NCBI GenBank assembly: GCA_027186245.1
Contig: CP114488.1
Location: 3,608,501 to 3,672,500 of the forward strand
DNA length: 64,000 bases
Direction: 5' to 3'
Origin: Coriaria nepalensis
Lineage: Eukaryota > Streptophyta > Magnoliopsida > Cucurbitales > Coriariaceae
Positions within the stretch are counted from its first letter, which is position 1. Every line of letters starts with the position of its first letter. Under the pieces are notes generated by a model. It searched no databases, was not told the origin of the DNA, and was given only the letters and a program-made list of their open reading frames with translations. Below, in pieces: positions 35,908 through 48,759 of the stretch. The translations under genes were made by a program, and so were the position numbers.

Positions 35908-36501
35908 TTAGCTTGAATGGATTTGTTGATGGATGTTAAGAATGAAGATTCTAATCTTCAAACGTGCGTTAATGGAGGGGCGAGCAATTTAATACACGGG
36001 TTATCGAGTTTGACCCAGTGACCCACATGTTTCTTTACTAGGCGATGTGGCTTGCCCAAGGACCTCATATTTGTATGGACGACCCGTATGTCTCGGGCTG
36101 CATGGGCTAAGGAATCTGGACGTAATGTAATCTGACTTGGATGAACGATGAACCTCTTCATGTCATCGTTCATCGAGGTCAAATTACATGGCTCTTGGAT
36201 TTCTTGGTGCCCATACAGCCCAGGAAATTCGTCCATGCAAATTCGAGGTCCCTGGACGAGCCACATCTCTTAAGGCTGAAACACACGGGTCATTGGGTTT
36301 TGACTTGGTGACCCGTACCTTAAATTTTTCTCCCTCCCCCCCTCCCCGTCCCCCCACGGCGTTGCTTTCTTTTTTCCTTTTTCTTTTTTCTCCCTTTTCC
36401 CCCCTTACTTTCTTTTCTTTCTTTCATCCCCCTCAATTAACGCACGTTTAAAGCTTAGAATGTTCATTCTTAACCTCCATCAACAAATCCATTCGAGTTA
36501 A
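35908..36501. repeat. Near-complete palindrome of about 590 bases
   Basis: The two ends (35908-35976 and 36431-36501) are inverted copies over about 68 bases. A shared core is GGATTTGTTGATGGA on the left against TCCATCAACAAATCC on the right, and ACGTGCGTTAA against TTAACGCACGT. Inner segments also pair: GGACCTC...TTTG.ATGGACGA with its complement near 36200-36250, GCTG.ATGGGC with GCCCATACAGC, and at the centre GATGAACGATGA (about 36140) with TCATCGTTCATC (about 36163). A pyrimidine-rich insert (36330-36430) is present only on the right arm. There is no coding frame. It may be a foldback or MULE-type MITE. Confidence 0.85.
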
Positions 36502-36754
36502 CAAACCATTCGAAGTCATAATCTCCATTAAAAAGAAACAAAAAGAAAGATTCATTTGAGCTAACGAACCATTCGAACTTGTAAAAATACAAAGGAAGAC
36601 AAATAAAAAAGAAAGAAATAAGATAATCTTTCAATCTCACCTGAACGGGAAGCTAAAATATTGAAAATTGGCATCGAAATCAATGCCGAAAAACCCTCCT
36701 TCGAGTAATCAAATAAGTGTTTGAAAATCCTATTTTAAAAATGGCCTTATGAAG

Positions 36755-36960
36755 GGGCTTTCGACCCATGAAGTTACTGTACGGGTCGAAAAGCTTTGAC
36801 CTGTGAAAGGTTCTTCGACTCATAGTGTTTACTCTATGGGTTGATATGGCCCTATGAAGAGGCCTTCGACCCATAGAGTAAACTAGCAATTATGCTAGTG
36901 TACTATATGGATTGAAGTCCCCATTTCATAGGTCGAGACCCTTCGACCCATAAAGCATAA
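36755..36960. repeat. TCGA-rich palindromic repeat cluster
   Basis: GTTTACTCTATGGGT (36827-36841) and ACCCATAGAGTAAAC (36869-36883) are perfect 15-base inverted repeats. TTCGACCCAT-type motifs recur at least four times around them. Confidence 0.75.
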
Positions 36961-37135
36961 GTTTTTTTTTTTTTTTTTTGTGAATTTTGAAGTATTTTTA
37001 TATTGATTAGTTCAAATATTTGTGTATATTAACATTCAATTTTAAATTTATTTATTTGAGAGTGATCAACCTTCTATCCATCCTCAGCTTCAACTCGTAA
37101 TCCATGATGGTCTTCACTTCAAGTGTTGTACTAGT

Positions 37136-39640
37136 ATGATAACAAAGCAAGAAGTTGTGATGGCTGATATAAAAGAAAAGCTCACTCCACGAAAGTTACA
37201 ATTGTTTAGAAGAACTTGCCTAGGTCACTTTGTTGATGTGAAGGCGGATCTTATAAACTTTGGCCAAATTATAAAAATTTTCCTTCTCCGACGAGCCGAG
37301 TGTAAGAAGAAGTGCGAGTTATAGTTTAAGCAGAAGAAGCATGTGCAATTTGGTTTGAGGGAATTTGCATTGGTGATGGGATTAAAATATCATGATTACC
37401 CTCCTGACCACATTATTAAGCAGATAGAAAAAGATGACCACATATTGAGGAAGTTTCTTAGTGGGAAGAGTGTACAACTTTCATAGTTTGCATGAAGATT
37501 TAAATTAAATGCTGCCCCATGGAAAAATGATAATGATGAAATTGTGAAAATGACTCATGTCTATTTCATTGAGGGAGTCATTTGAGCTCAAAGGAAGAAG
37601 AATAAGATCTGAGAATTTAGATTGAATTATGAGAAAACCATTTAGGTCCTTAAGAATAATATTAAGGAGAAGGTCATTTCCCATGGATACAGAAAAAAAA
37701 AAAGCGATGAAGGAGAAGAAGAAGGAGAAAGAAGAAATATATACTTTAGCTGGGTTTCCATTGGCTTTCCTGATTAGACTTTCTATTTTAATTTTTATTC
37801 GGCTTTCATTTCATTATCTATTTATATTATGCATGTATTTGCATACAAAGCCATTCTAGGGACCGCTCGTAACTCATGAAAATGTATAGACATTGACAAG
37901 GAAAAAATATGTAAGCGTTTCTTTTCTTTAATTAATTAAATTATTTTATTTTATCTTAATTAAATATTGAATAATTTTTACTTTCATTTAATACAACTCG
38001 TCGTTTGTTGAATCATAAAACCAATCAAGGAAGAAGCAACTCAAGAGTATTTATGGACTTTGGTACCTTTCAAAAATGAGGACGACGAAACTGTAGACAT
38101 GTTGACTAGGGAATTAGAACAAGAAAAAAGAGAAAAAGAAGAAGCTATAGAAGAACAAGAAGGAAAAAAAAAAACATACAGAAGAAGAACAACAACAAAA
38201 TGAAATTAAAAAAAGGAAGAAGAAGAAGAAGGTATAAGGGGAACTCATAAGAGATAGTATTTTTATGGAGTGTTGGAGAAGAAGATAGACTATAGTATTT
38301 TTATGGAGTGTTGGAGAAGAAGATAGACTCTCTTTTTTGGGTGGACAAAGAAGTTGAGAACATGTTCAGAGAACATAGAGATTACTTGAATAATCGGATG
38401 GATGAAATGGATAATAAGAAGCTAACAAAGATGATGAAACTGCTTTCACCCGTCACATCTCCCAATTATTCGCCTTCACCCGCTATGTCTCCGTTTGTCT
38501 ATCACTATAACTCTCCACCACGACCTATGTTTGTTGTGCTTGCTTATGATGGATTGAGTAATGCCAAGCTTATGGGTGATCAACATACAGAAGATTCGGC
38601 TAAGTTATATGTGACCATGCCCATACTTGAGACGAGACGGGATAAGAAGAAAAAGGGATTGAAGGCGACGACGCTTCTTACTCATAATAAATCAAATGAG
38701 ATGTAATGAAGATATGGTTAGTGGCCAAAACTGAGCTATAAGTACAAATTTGAATAATTTACTCTATTTGAAGTTATTTTTTATTTTATATGGTTATGTC
38801 ACTAACTTACTTATCTTAATTTTCCCATGACAGGTCACCTGTCATAGGTTTTGATGGCACTCACTACGATAGATAATGTTTTTAGGACATACTAAGACCT
38901 AAGTCATGGCTACATAGTTTTGTAAGTATTCAAAACCGACTGAATTTATGGATGCATTTTTTAACAATTTATTTATTTAACTTATAGTTTTCTTTTTCTT
39001 TGTAGCACGTCAATGAATATATGTTCTTGTTCCGGACGAGATAGCCAAAGTTCGATCAATTGCTCGACCAGTCTGCCACTTTCATAGATTAAGAGTGTTC
39101 CCCTTATATCGAAAAAATTGTTAGAATGTTACTCTTTCCTTTTTAGAGGAAGGGAGCCGGCTAACGATGTATGGAAAGTAGACTCGCCGATAACATACTA
39201 TATTGAAAGATATAGCCCAATTAGTGCTATCGCATGGAAGCACGTGAATTGGCTTTACATCCTCTTCAATATCAAGAACGAGCATTAGGCGGCCTTAGTC
39301 ATTGAGTTCCCTGAATACAAGATCAAAGTTCTCTGTAGTTTATCCAGTACTATAGCAAGAAGATAATTGAATTGCTTAAACGTTTAAGCGTCGTGCTCCC
39401 GTACCTATTGAGGAGTAGTGGAACAAATTGCGGTGTCCAGCAATTTAAGATCTAGTGGTCACCTACTTGAATAAAAACATAGGCATTATTAAACAGAATT
39501 GTGGTGTGCACAAGTTGAAGTATATAGAGTATCACTATGTTGGTCTTGATTTAATACTTATTTGTGAGGATAATGCGTTTTTTCTGCCGTCAGAGCGCAT
39601 ATGATATTTATCAACTTTATATAGATTTCTAATTGTGTAA
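37136..39640 (+). pseudogene. DUF1985/Ulp1-like cysteine peptidase relic of a Mutator-like element
   Basis: The 5' part (37136 onward) reads KLTPRKLQLFRRTCLGHFVDV and, after a stop, HVQFGLREFALVMGLKY, which is the DUF1985 pattern. A charged linker with EEE/KKK runs follows. Near 38835-39600 the text SPVIGFDGTHYDR, LRPKSWLHS, VIEFPEYKIKV and QNCGV follows the order of Ulp1/SENP (C48) peptidases carried by transposons. The catalytic segment is damaged: the His region reads NEH-stop-AAL, the Asp position is lost, and the sequence after QNCG departs from the usual CG.C core. Several stops and shifts make it non-functional. A direct 37-base duplication with the phrase AGTATTTTTATGGAGTGTTG lies at about 38255 and 38292. 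Confidence 0.72.
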
Positions 39641-39789
39641 CTTTTTTAAATATATGAATGGAAATATCAATCCTTGTATAATTTTGCAAATTATAACTTT
39701 TGTAATACTTATTGTTTTTTGTAAATTATATGTACAATCCAATTCATGGATAAAACCATCTTAAACATCTAATAATTTCTTTGGTAACC

Positions 39790-39990
39790 ATCTTACCCGT
39801 CAAGTCGTAGAGTTTTGAGGTTAGAGAGTAAAAAGTCTTTGTACTCAAAACTCTACAGGTCGACGAGGCTTGAGAATATCCGTCGAGCTGTAGAGTTTTG
39901 ATGTCAGAGAGTAACAAGTCTCTATACTCAAAACTTTACGGCTCGAGGGGTGTAAGCCATCTACCCATGGAGTTTTGAGGTTAGAATGTA
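39790..39990. repeat. Paired hairpins of the TCGA-rich family
   Basis: GTAGAGTTTTGAG (39807-39819) and CTCAAAACTCTAC (39844-39856) are perfect arms with a 24-base loop. A diverged second copy of the whole hairpin lies at about 39890-39940, separated by a GTCGACGAGG/GTCGAGC-type linker. Confidence 0.75.
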
Positions 39991-40424
39991 AAAAATCGAT
40001 TAAAAGTGGTCAATGGTTGGTCAAAAGCGGATAGGGTAAAAAATAGATAAAAATGACTATCAATTCCTCACCACCCACTTCATTTCTGTAATTAATACTT
40101 AAAAAGAAATAATCATCCACATTATATCCCAAGCTATCCGAAAGCATTAAAAACAAAACTCTCATTTTTCAAATTTTTCTCTTTTCGAATTCTTGTTCCT
40201 AATCCAAATGAGATTAAGGCAATACATTGATTCACAAATGTTTTCTAATACTTTCTTGATCTTGGAAGGAAGGTTGGTGTCTACCGTTAATCTTTCATCT
40301 AGTGAATATAGTTTTGCATCTAAATTAGTTATTTATATGTAAATTTGACTTATGTAGGAAATATTGTGAAAGCAAGGTACAAAACTTTCATAAATGTTTA
40401 GCATCTATAATGGGATAACATTGA

Positions 40425-41260
40425 AGATGCCTACGATTGGTACAACGACTTTATAAGTCAAATTGGGTTCAACATTCATAAAGGACCAATGTGTAAGCAA
40501 AGGCAGATTGGCGAATAAGAGGTTTCTCTTCTACAAAGAAGGGGTAAGAGATCCAAGAGATCCACATACCAATGTTGTGAGGAACAACGAGAGATAAAGT
40601 GCGATTGTACTGCACATTTTCAAGTTCGACCACAATTAAATAAAAAATATTATACTTACAACGGGAACCCTCATAACCATGAGCTAACAACACCATCAAA
40701 AAAATGTTTGCTCCGATCACAAAGAGGTATAAACAAGTTCCAATAGATTGTGATCAACGTTGCAGAGGGAGCGACCATTCGTCCGAAGAAGGCTCATGAT
40801 CTGATGGTTGCTATGGCCGGTGGGAGAGATCGGGCGCGGTCCTTATGAAATGGTTTAGCAGTCAATATGAGAATGACTCGTAAATTTTTAGTAGAACTCA
40901 ATTTAACGAGGACGATCACATCACCAATATATTTTCGGCAAATCATTGCATACAGAATGACTATGCAATTTTTGAAGATTTTTTCTCTTTTGACACGACA
41001 TACCAGATAAATAATAATAATAGGCCTCTTGAGGCTTTCATTATTGGTCTAAACCAACACAGGCAATGTTTGGGGTCTATCCGCTTTTCTATGAGATAAT
41101 TGAGTCATTCCAATAGCTATTCACCACGTTTGTTGAATGTACATCTAGAAATAAGTGAGCATAGATTTCATCAGTATATGTGCAAGACTTTCGAGTAAGT
41201 GAGCATTCTATGTGTTCATATAATATGGCTACTTAGGCAAAATGATCAATTCAGCATCAT
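40425..41260 (+). pseudogene. FAR1/MULE transposase relic
   Basis: The first part reads AYDWYNDFISQIGFNIHKGP and later CDCTAHFQV and HNHELTTPSKK, which is the FAR1 DNA-binding domain (WRKY-GCM1 zinc-finger type). Near 40970-41070 the text DFFSFDTTYQINNNNRPLEA and IIGLNQHRQC matches the start of the MULE transposase catalytic domain around its first Asp. Frameshifts and stops occur throughout and the C-terminal part is missing. It follows the DUF1985/Ulp1 relic on the same strand, so both may come from one Ulp1-carrying Mutator-like element. Confidence 0.75.
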
Positions 41261-41279
41261 AGAAGAATATATTTTAAAT

Positions 41280-43070
41280 AGATGGATGAGGAAGGAAAGA
41301 CAATCTTTTACCGATTCAATTATTAGATCTTCTACATCATCATTGACATGATAAAAACCCGAACCATATACATGATAACCCAAAAATAACGTTATAGAAA
41401 ACCGAACCATATACATCCTCATTGCATGACGCCGACAATATGGATGTCATGCAAGACCTCTAAAAACATCCACTTCAGAAAAATATTCTGCAAAATCCTC
41501 GCCTGTCATGTCAGACATCCGAAACATACTACAGCATTTAACAAGCTTACTGTTCCTTAACATAATTAAAAAAAAAAAAAAAGCAAGAGCAAAAGTGACC
41601 ATTTCTATTATGATTGCTAATCTATAATACAAGTCATGCAATGCAAAATACAACTCATAGAAGGGATGGATACAACTAATTGACTAGTCATCTCCTTTCA
41701 ATTCTCTATCAACATTCCCATTTCTAGTACTGAATATATTAAATATAGACTCGATAGTTATTATCGGTTAATAAACCTGTACTCATGCCTCTCTCAGTTT
41801 ACCAAAGTAGGAATGTTATTTTAGTTAAATGGCCAAGTACTACATTTTCTATCATATGCATTAATGAACGAGACAAATCTACTTCTTCATTCTGCAGCAC
41901 AGTACGAATTATGCATTCAACAGATAATCAATCACAAGTAGAATTTAGACAAATGGGTTTCAAGGCATCACAATTTACAAGGAAAGCTTTTGTACTAATC
42001 TGTTTCTAGGAATGAAGGTAAATTGACTGAAGGTAAAATTTCTCTCTTTTCTTTTAGTACAGAGCTATTACGACAACAAAGGGCTGCAATACTCACGTTA
42101 ACACACCAAGCAAAGCTTGTTCAGAATTCATTAACATGTAAATTTAAATTAAACAAAAAAATCAATTCTTGTAACGCAACCCCAATGAACGAGAACATAC
42201 AATCAAACAAAAAGTACACTACATTATCCCACCAAAACCTAAACTCATGTATTAATGAGCCAACTCATGAGCATATCTCAATCAAGCTTCATCTAGCTCA
42301 AACTCGCTCCTTATGTGACTCAGCTGAAATTCGAAAGAGCTTTTACTGAACTGAGTTTCAAGTAGCTCGTGCACGATTCATCTTATAGCCTACTCAAGTT
42401 CCAACTTGAGAGGAGAGTGTTTCCTGTTTCTTACATATTAAACAAGGAAACACTTACATATTAAACAATAGACAACCATTCGACAATGAACCTCGTCTTG
42501 TATGCATACTTTATTTAGACAAATATAATGTGGGGTTTAAATACCCCATACAGATTAATAATACAATGTCAGCAATCAACCTAAAGGCTCACATTGTATG
42601 TTCACTTCAGAAAAAAGAAAAAAAAATTACATATCTGAAATTGATCCAAATATAAGAGATTTGGAAGCGACTTGGAATATTCTAGGATGAGCAGGGAGAT
42701 AACGAAGTTGTTGCTTACAAACTCAAAGGTTTAGTTAGTGCTCTGCAGCAATCAATCAAAGTATGAAACTTTTTAGATCTTAATAAGTTCCAATTCAACA
42801 ATTCATACCAAAAGTAAACGATAAATAGTTTCTGATCAAAAAATTTTCCTGGCCACAATGCAGAAATCAGAGTAAGAAATTCTTAGAACTTCAATTCAAC
42901 TTGTTGAATTTTTCATGGTAAGAGGATTCATAAATTGGGAAATGCTCTTCAAAGGGGGAAACATAAAAATAAATAATAATAATAATACAGGTTAAGGATA
43001 GCCACCTTTTTCTTCTGTGAGTAACATTTTGGTTTTTCTTTTGCGATTGAATCATGCTGCAAACATTCGT
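41280..43070. other. Gene-free spacer 3' of the 4CL-like gene
   Basis: AT-rich DNA. Frames at 41785-42009 and 42023-42349 have no recognisable domain. No further relic is recognised. Confidence 0.5.
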
Positions 43071-43074
43071 AGCT

Positions 43075-46000
43075 TTATAGTTTAGAAGCCAAACAGTTTT
43101 TGAGAGCTCTTCGGAGAATTTTCCCGGCAGGAGATTTTGGGATCAATTGTGTAAAGACTACCTTTCTTACCTTCTTGTATGGTGCAACCTATCAAAAAGA
43201 GGAACAGCTTAAAGCTCAATCTAGTAATATGATATGAAAATATCTACAAACTTAAATACCATTTGGTTCCATTATGGCACAGAAATTTAAATTCCAGTTT
43301 GGGACTACAATTCCTAGTCCCGATGAGCCCACAAAATCTAATTCAGGGAAACAAAATCTTATCTGAATTACAATTTGATCAAATTCCAATTTTTCACACA
43401 CTTTTTCATTCCGTAATAAGGAATTAGTGAATAAGGAATCCAAACCTGTTTGGCTACAAAGTCTATAATGGATTCTTGAGAGAGCGCACTTCCTGGTTTC
43501 TTTACCACAAATGCAACTGGTATCTCCCCACATTTTTCATCCATGCCACTAAGCAAAAAAAACAAAATAATAACAGATTAATGCATAACAACTTCCAATA
43601 AGAAGTGAATAAATAAAATTGAAAAATAATCATAAAAGGCCAATACATATATAAATTAAAGATATCGAGCAATCACGGCCCTTACCGACACTATATAAAT
43701 CAAAATAGCCACCACTGTTTGATATTTACATGAAATTCTATAGTTAACCTTCATATATACATACACACACATATATATTTACATACATACATGCATACAT
43801 ATATATTTCTATGAAACTCGAATGATTTATAAACTTACGCTGTAACAGCAACGTCAAGAATCTCAGGATGTGAAATCAACACAGCTTCTAAATCAGCTGG
43901 AGCAATCTGCAAATGGCACATTGGTTAAACATTCACTAATAACACAATAATCATAAATCATAATTCTCAAGCTTCTATTTCTTCCATTAAAAGAGTGTAA
44001 AAAACATTAATAGTAAATAATAAGAGAAAAGAAGGGAACGATCAACAACAACAAAATCCAACTAAATAAAATGGACTTGCACAATTGAGTACACAAAACA
44101 AACAATATAATATTTTACATCCCCTTCAAACAAGCAAGCGCAATGTAGTGAAAAATAGTTAAGTTGTGCAACCTGAAAGCCTTTGTATTTGATAATCTCT
44201 TTCAAACGATCAGAAATATACAAGTACCCATCTTGATCAAAATAGACAATGTCTCCAGTATGAAGCCAACCCTCGTCATCTATTGTTAACCTAGTTGCCT
44301 CCTCATTATCCAAGTATCCTGGAAAATTTGAGGCGAAACTCAATCCTTTGACATTGGAAGAACTTTATAGTGAATTCAAATTAAGATGTCCAAAATTGTA
44401 AATTCTCAATAGTTTCCGGTGAAAGTTAAGTTAAATAATTAATGAGGAAAGGATTAATAACAGATTTTTGTAGAGAAGACTAGAGAGGTAAACGGAAGTA
44501 ACCAAATGAATTTTAGAAGAAGACTTCATTAGAAGCTATCAAGCCACAATTTGAATCAAAAAATCAGTTCTAGCATAAACTAAGAATTATAAAATCACAG
44601 TTTGAAACTGGAATTTCTGCAAACTGCATTTTGATTAGGCCGAGTTTGCCTAAGCATTTTTAAAATCCATCAGATTTTAATTTAACATTTCATAACTCTT
44701 AAATGAATATGTTACATCAATTTCAATCAAATAATCTAATTTTAATTTAAAATCCAATTTCAGAAATCCAATTATAAACATGTTCAGGTAAACTGATCCT
44801 TACACAGCGAGCTAAACTGGAGTTTGCATTTGGATACAAAATGTAGTTTAGTGGCCAAACTAAATTTTAGACTCAAACTGAGGTTTCAATATCTCAATTA
44901 AATGATTCCTATATATGAAAATTAATGAAAGAATGTAATACGAGAAATTTCCTATAAAGTAGTCATTGGTGAAACACTAAAACTGTATACTTGAACTTCG
45001 ACAAGCCTCTGTTTTCTTTTATTATTTTATTTTTTTTTATTTTTAAGTATTTTAGTTCTTCTAGCCAAATAAGCGGGATGAGTAAATTTTTTACCATAAA
45101 ACAAAATCCCCTTATTGTTCCTTTTTCTTACTTTTTAGATATTTTGTATCACCCTTTTCTTCCATATTTTGGACCTTAGCTATGGAAAGAATAAAGATCA
45201 AGGATACTTAACTTGAACAATCCAATAAATTTGGAAAACATTGACAGAAAATACTTGAAGTCTAATGCAATATATTCGTAGGGAAAAACCATAGGAAGGT
45301 ATTGAGAAAAGAGATAAAGAGACAAAGGCAGAAATTCTTACTTTGCAAAAATGACGAAAACTAATTACCTTTCATAATAGCAGGACCACGTAACCAAAGC
45401 TCACCACAACTGCCAGGAGGCAAGAAAGTACCACTGTTCCAATCTACTATTTTAGCCTCCATGCTTGGAGCTAAGAGTCCTATTGAAGAAAAATTCCAAA
45501 CCTCTTTAGTATTGAAACCTCTAGTTCCTACTGCTGTAGATTCAGTCATCCCATAACCCTAATCAAATTTGAACCCAAATTCAAGAGTTAAAATCACAGA
45601 AATCGGTTGTTATCATAGTAAAAGAATCTTAGCAATCATGTACTTAGATACAAATGCACAAGTGCAAGAGAAAATAATTAGTTTTTAGAATTTTACCACT
45701 TTTAGAACTTAGTATGATGCAAAAACAGACAATTTTGGCATCATTTTTCACTTTTCTAAGCTAATTATACTTAAGGAGAACGAATCCTTCGACCAAAAAT
45801 TTTAATCTTAACCATATTCCTAGGGATTGCGCAAAAGAAAAATATATTAATAAAATCTACTACATCTATACATAGTACCTGAATGAAATCAACATGAGGG
45901 AGAAACTGAACAAACTCCTCTATAACTTTCCTACTCAGAGGAGCTGCTCCACAAGAAACTTGTTTCAAACTCTTCAAGCTGCTATCACCATTAAAGCCCT

Positions 46001-46892
46001 TCTTAGCTTGATTTGTCAAAGCCGATAAAATAGGCGGAACCACCGGAAAATGAGTAACTCTGTGCAAACCAATAGCCTCTACCACCTCATCCAAGTTAAA
46101 CTTTCTCATCACAACAATACTAGAACCCAATGACAATAATCCCATCACGAAAAGAGATAGTCCATACACATGAAACATTGGCAAAACAGCTAAGAAAACA
46201 TTGCTTGAACTTGAATAGTCGTATTGAGTAGCTTCAAATCGTACAAAAAGCTCAACCATGGAAATAAAATTTTCATGGGTTAAGATAACCCCTTTGCTCA
46301 AACCAGTGGTTCCTGACGAGTACAATATTGCAGCTGTATCTTTCTGCCTAATCACTGGTCTTTTGATTGGATCGAAATCGGTGGAAAAAATATGGCAGGA
46401 AGGTGTAAGAATTTCTGGAACCGTAACTGACGGAATACCCAGTTTTTTTAATTTCTCAAAATTTTCGGGTAAAGTAAAGGCAAAAACCACATTGCATTCA
46501 CTACTCTGTTTCTTGATTTCCGAAATACTACTGAGAGGATTCATGGTAGTAACGATTGCGCCTAAGTATAGAGATGCTAGGAAAATGATGGGATAGTAAA
46601 TGGAATTTGGAAGCAAAATGAGAATGACGTCTCCTTGTGAAATACCCAGCTTGTGAAGGGTCGAAGCCATAGAATTGATGAAAGGGAAGAGTTGAGGGTA
46701 AGAAATGGAATACCCAGATGAGGAATCGGTTAGGGCTAAGACGCCATCGTGTTTTTTGGAGAAGATGAAGGAGACAAGGTCTAGAAATGGGTCGGAGGGG
46801 AGGTCTACGGAGGGGTGTTTGCTTTTGTATGTTCCTGTTTCTGGTGAGTACCAGTCTGGGTTAGGAGCTACCATTGAGGTTGATGAAATCAT
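43075..46892 (-). CDS. 4-coumarate--CoA ligase-like enzyme, peroxisomal
   Basis: ATP-dependent acyl-activating enzyme that joins a carboxylic acid to CoA through an adenylate. Minus-strand exons: 46892-45879, 45558-45369, 44318-44173, 43906-43839, 43548-43446, 43188-43075, giving 544 residues in continuous phase. The AMP-binding signature [11 protein letters not shown] is at about residues 191-201, GYGMTES begins at 339, and further downstream come GELWLRGP, the hinge region GWLHTGD...[14 protein letters not shown], and the catalytic-lysine motif SPAGKILRR. The C-terminal tripeptide is SKL, a canonical PTS1 peroxisome signal. The sequence most resembles, from memory, Arabidopsis At4g19010 (a 4CL-like ligase implicated in feeding p-coumarate to ubiquinone ring synthesis). 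Substrate and orthology are inferred. A second ATG at 46874 is an alternative start. Confidence 0.94.
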
Positions 46893-47890
46893 CAGAGAGA
46901 GAGAGAGATCAGAGAGGGAAAGAGGAAATGAGAAAGGAAGGAATAAATTTTAGGAATTTGGTTTTTGATTTTTGAATCAGAAAGCAATGAGGGTTCAGTC
47001 AGGGTTTATGAAGAAGCAGACATCACGTGCACTTCATGCGGTCACATTAGCAATTTAGCTTGAAATTTTATAATAATTATAGATCCACTTTAACTATTCG
47101 GGGCACCACTACATATATACGTCCCCTTCGTTAAAATCAACTGTTTAATTTCCTTCTAATTTGATAGATCCTTATATTAGAGAAACCGACCATTGACTGA
47201 CTGAAACCAAGCGGTCGGCTGGACCAATAGAATCAATCGGTTTACCAACTCTGCTGCCTCATCGATTATGTGCGAACCAACTATTGCTCAACCCTAAGCC
47301 CACAACTCATCGCTTCAACTCTCTCACAAGCTCAATGGGTAAGATTCCTTCTCCATTACCATATATTCCCTTTTATCTTTTCCCTTTTTGGTATTGCAGT
47401 CTTTTCGGTGCAATAGAGTGAAATTAGAAGGTAGAACCCTTCACAAAAGCCTGAAGGCGATCGAGAGTTAGTTACATGTATGGTCCAAGTTTCATCATGT
47501 ATTAAGAATTATTGTTTCACATTTTCTTACTAGTTACTTAATTTGAAGTACAATAGTCTTTGGATAATACTCTTCTCCAATATATATAAACTAGAGTGAA
47601 GGTCCAAAACAAATAAATATATAAAATAAATATAAAACAAATAGAAATTTTGAAGCTTTTGGATGATTTGCCATATCCAGCAAGTATGTGCTAGTCTTTA
47701 TTTTGTTGGTCAATATACAAAATTTGAAATTTGACAGGAGATTATGTTTTAGTCCATAAAAGTGCTATAAGAGTTTATATATTTTTTAGATATGAAGCTA
47801 TTAATTTAATTATTTAATAATTTAAGGGAAACACACAAATGGAAACAAAATAACCAAAAATAAAATAAAATAAAACAAAAACAATAGTTG
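46893..47890. other. Upstream region of the 4CL-like gene
   Basis: A GA-rich leader lies next to the start codon (46893-46925). CACGTG occurs near 47025 on the promoter side. The rest is AT-rich without a gene. Confidence 0.45.
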
Positions 47891-47894
47891 GGAT

Positions 47895-48310
47895 AATTCG
47901 CCAAGACTGGGTCGAAACTATTGATATCCAATTGTTCGGACTGTTGGTCAATGGTCCAGGTTGATGGTTTGTTCATAATTAGAAACCGTGTATAATCAGA
48001 CAGTTTGTGCTAGAAACGCCATCTTACCTTTTGCATGTCCAGGTTGATGAAGAAGAAGAAGAAGAAGATAAGAGTTATATCGTGATTGTCTCTGAGATCC
48101 AAAATCTATGAGGGTCGTTTCAACGCTTTACCAATGGTTAAAGCAATTCGCCAACGGTCAGAACTGTTAATGTTCGAACTGTTGGTTCATGGTCCAGGTT
48201 GTTACTTTGTTCTTTATCAAAAACTAAGTAGAATCGGACATTTTATGTAAGAAATGTGGTCTTGCCATTTGCATGTAGATGAAGAAGAAGAAAAGGAAAG
48301 TTGTGTCAGG
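47895..48310. repeat. Diverged tandem duplication, unit about 245 bases
   Basis: The phrase set AATTCGCCAA, GTTCGGACTGTTGG, ATGGTCCAGGTTG, TTTGCATGT and GATGAAGAAGAAGAAG occurs from about 47897 and again, with substitutions, from about 48147. This gives two diverged tandem copies. It lies directly before the large inverted array. Confidence 0.7.
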
Positions 48311-48759
48311 CTTGGTCTCCGGTATGTTCAAGTTTTGGATTCAAAATCTATGAGGACTATTTAAACATTTTTTTATTTTTCTTTAATTTAAGAGTATTTT
48401 AGTTCTCTTTAAAAGTGAAGAAGGCTATTTTACAAAAATATTTTGAGTTTGGAATTTTTTGAAGTGAGAATGTAGCTCATTGGTCCATTGGCCCATTTAT
48501 GAAGTATGATTTATGAAGTCAAGTTATTGAAACTATGACCATTTTTTAAATTTTCTGTATTTGAAAAATTTTACATATATTGAATGATCTTTATAGCCTT
48601 AATGATAACTTAATAAAAAATAGGAGAAGAGAAGAAAAGAAAGGGTAACCTGACTTCTTTATCTTCATGATTCATCCAGAAGCAAAATGCAACGAACCAA
48701 AAAAACTTGAAACCAATCCGCCATGGGAAAGGTTCACGGATCTCTAGCTCGTGCCGATT

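Noticed and set aside
46258..46596. 112-codon plus-strand frame
   Set aside because: It is entirely antisense to the large first exon of the 4CL-like gene.
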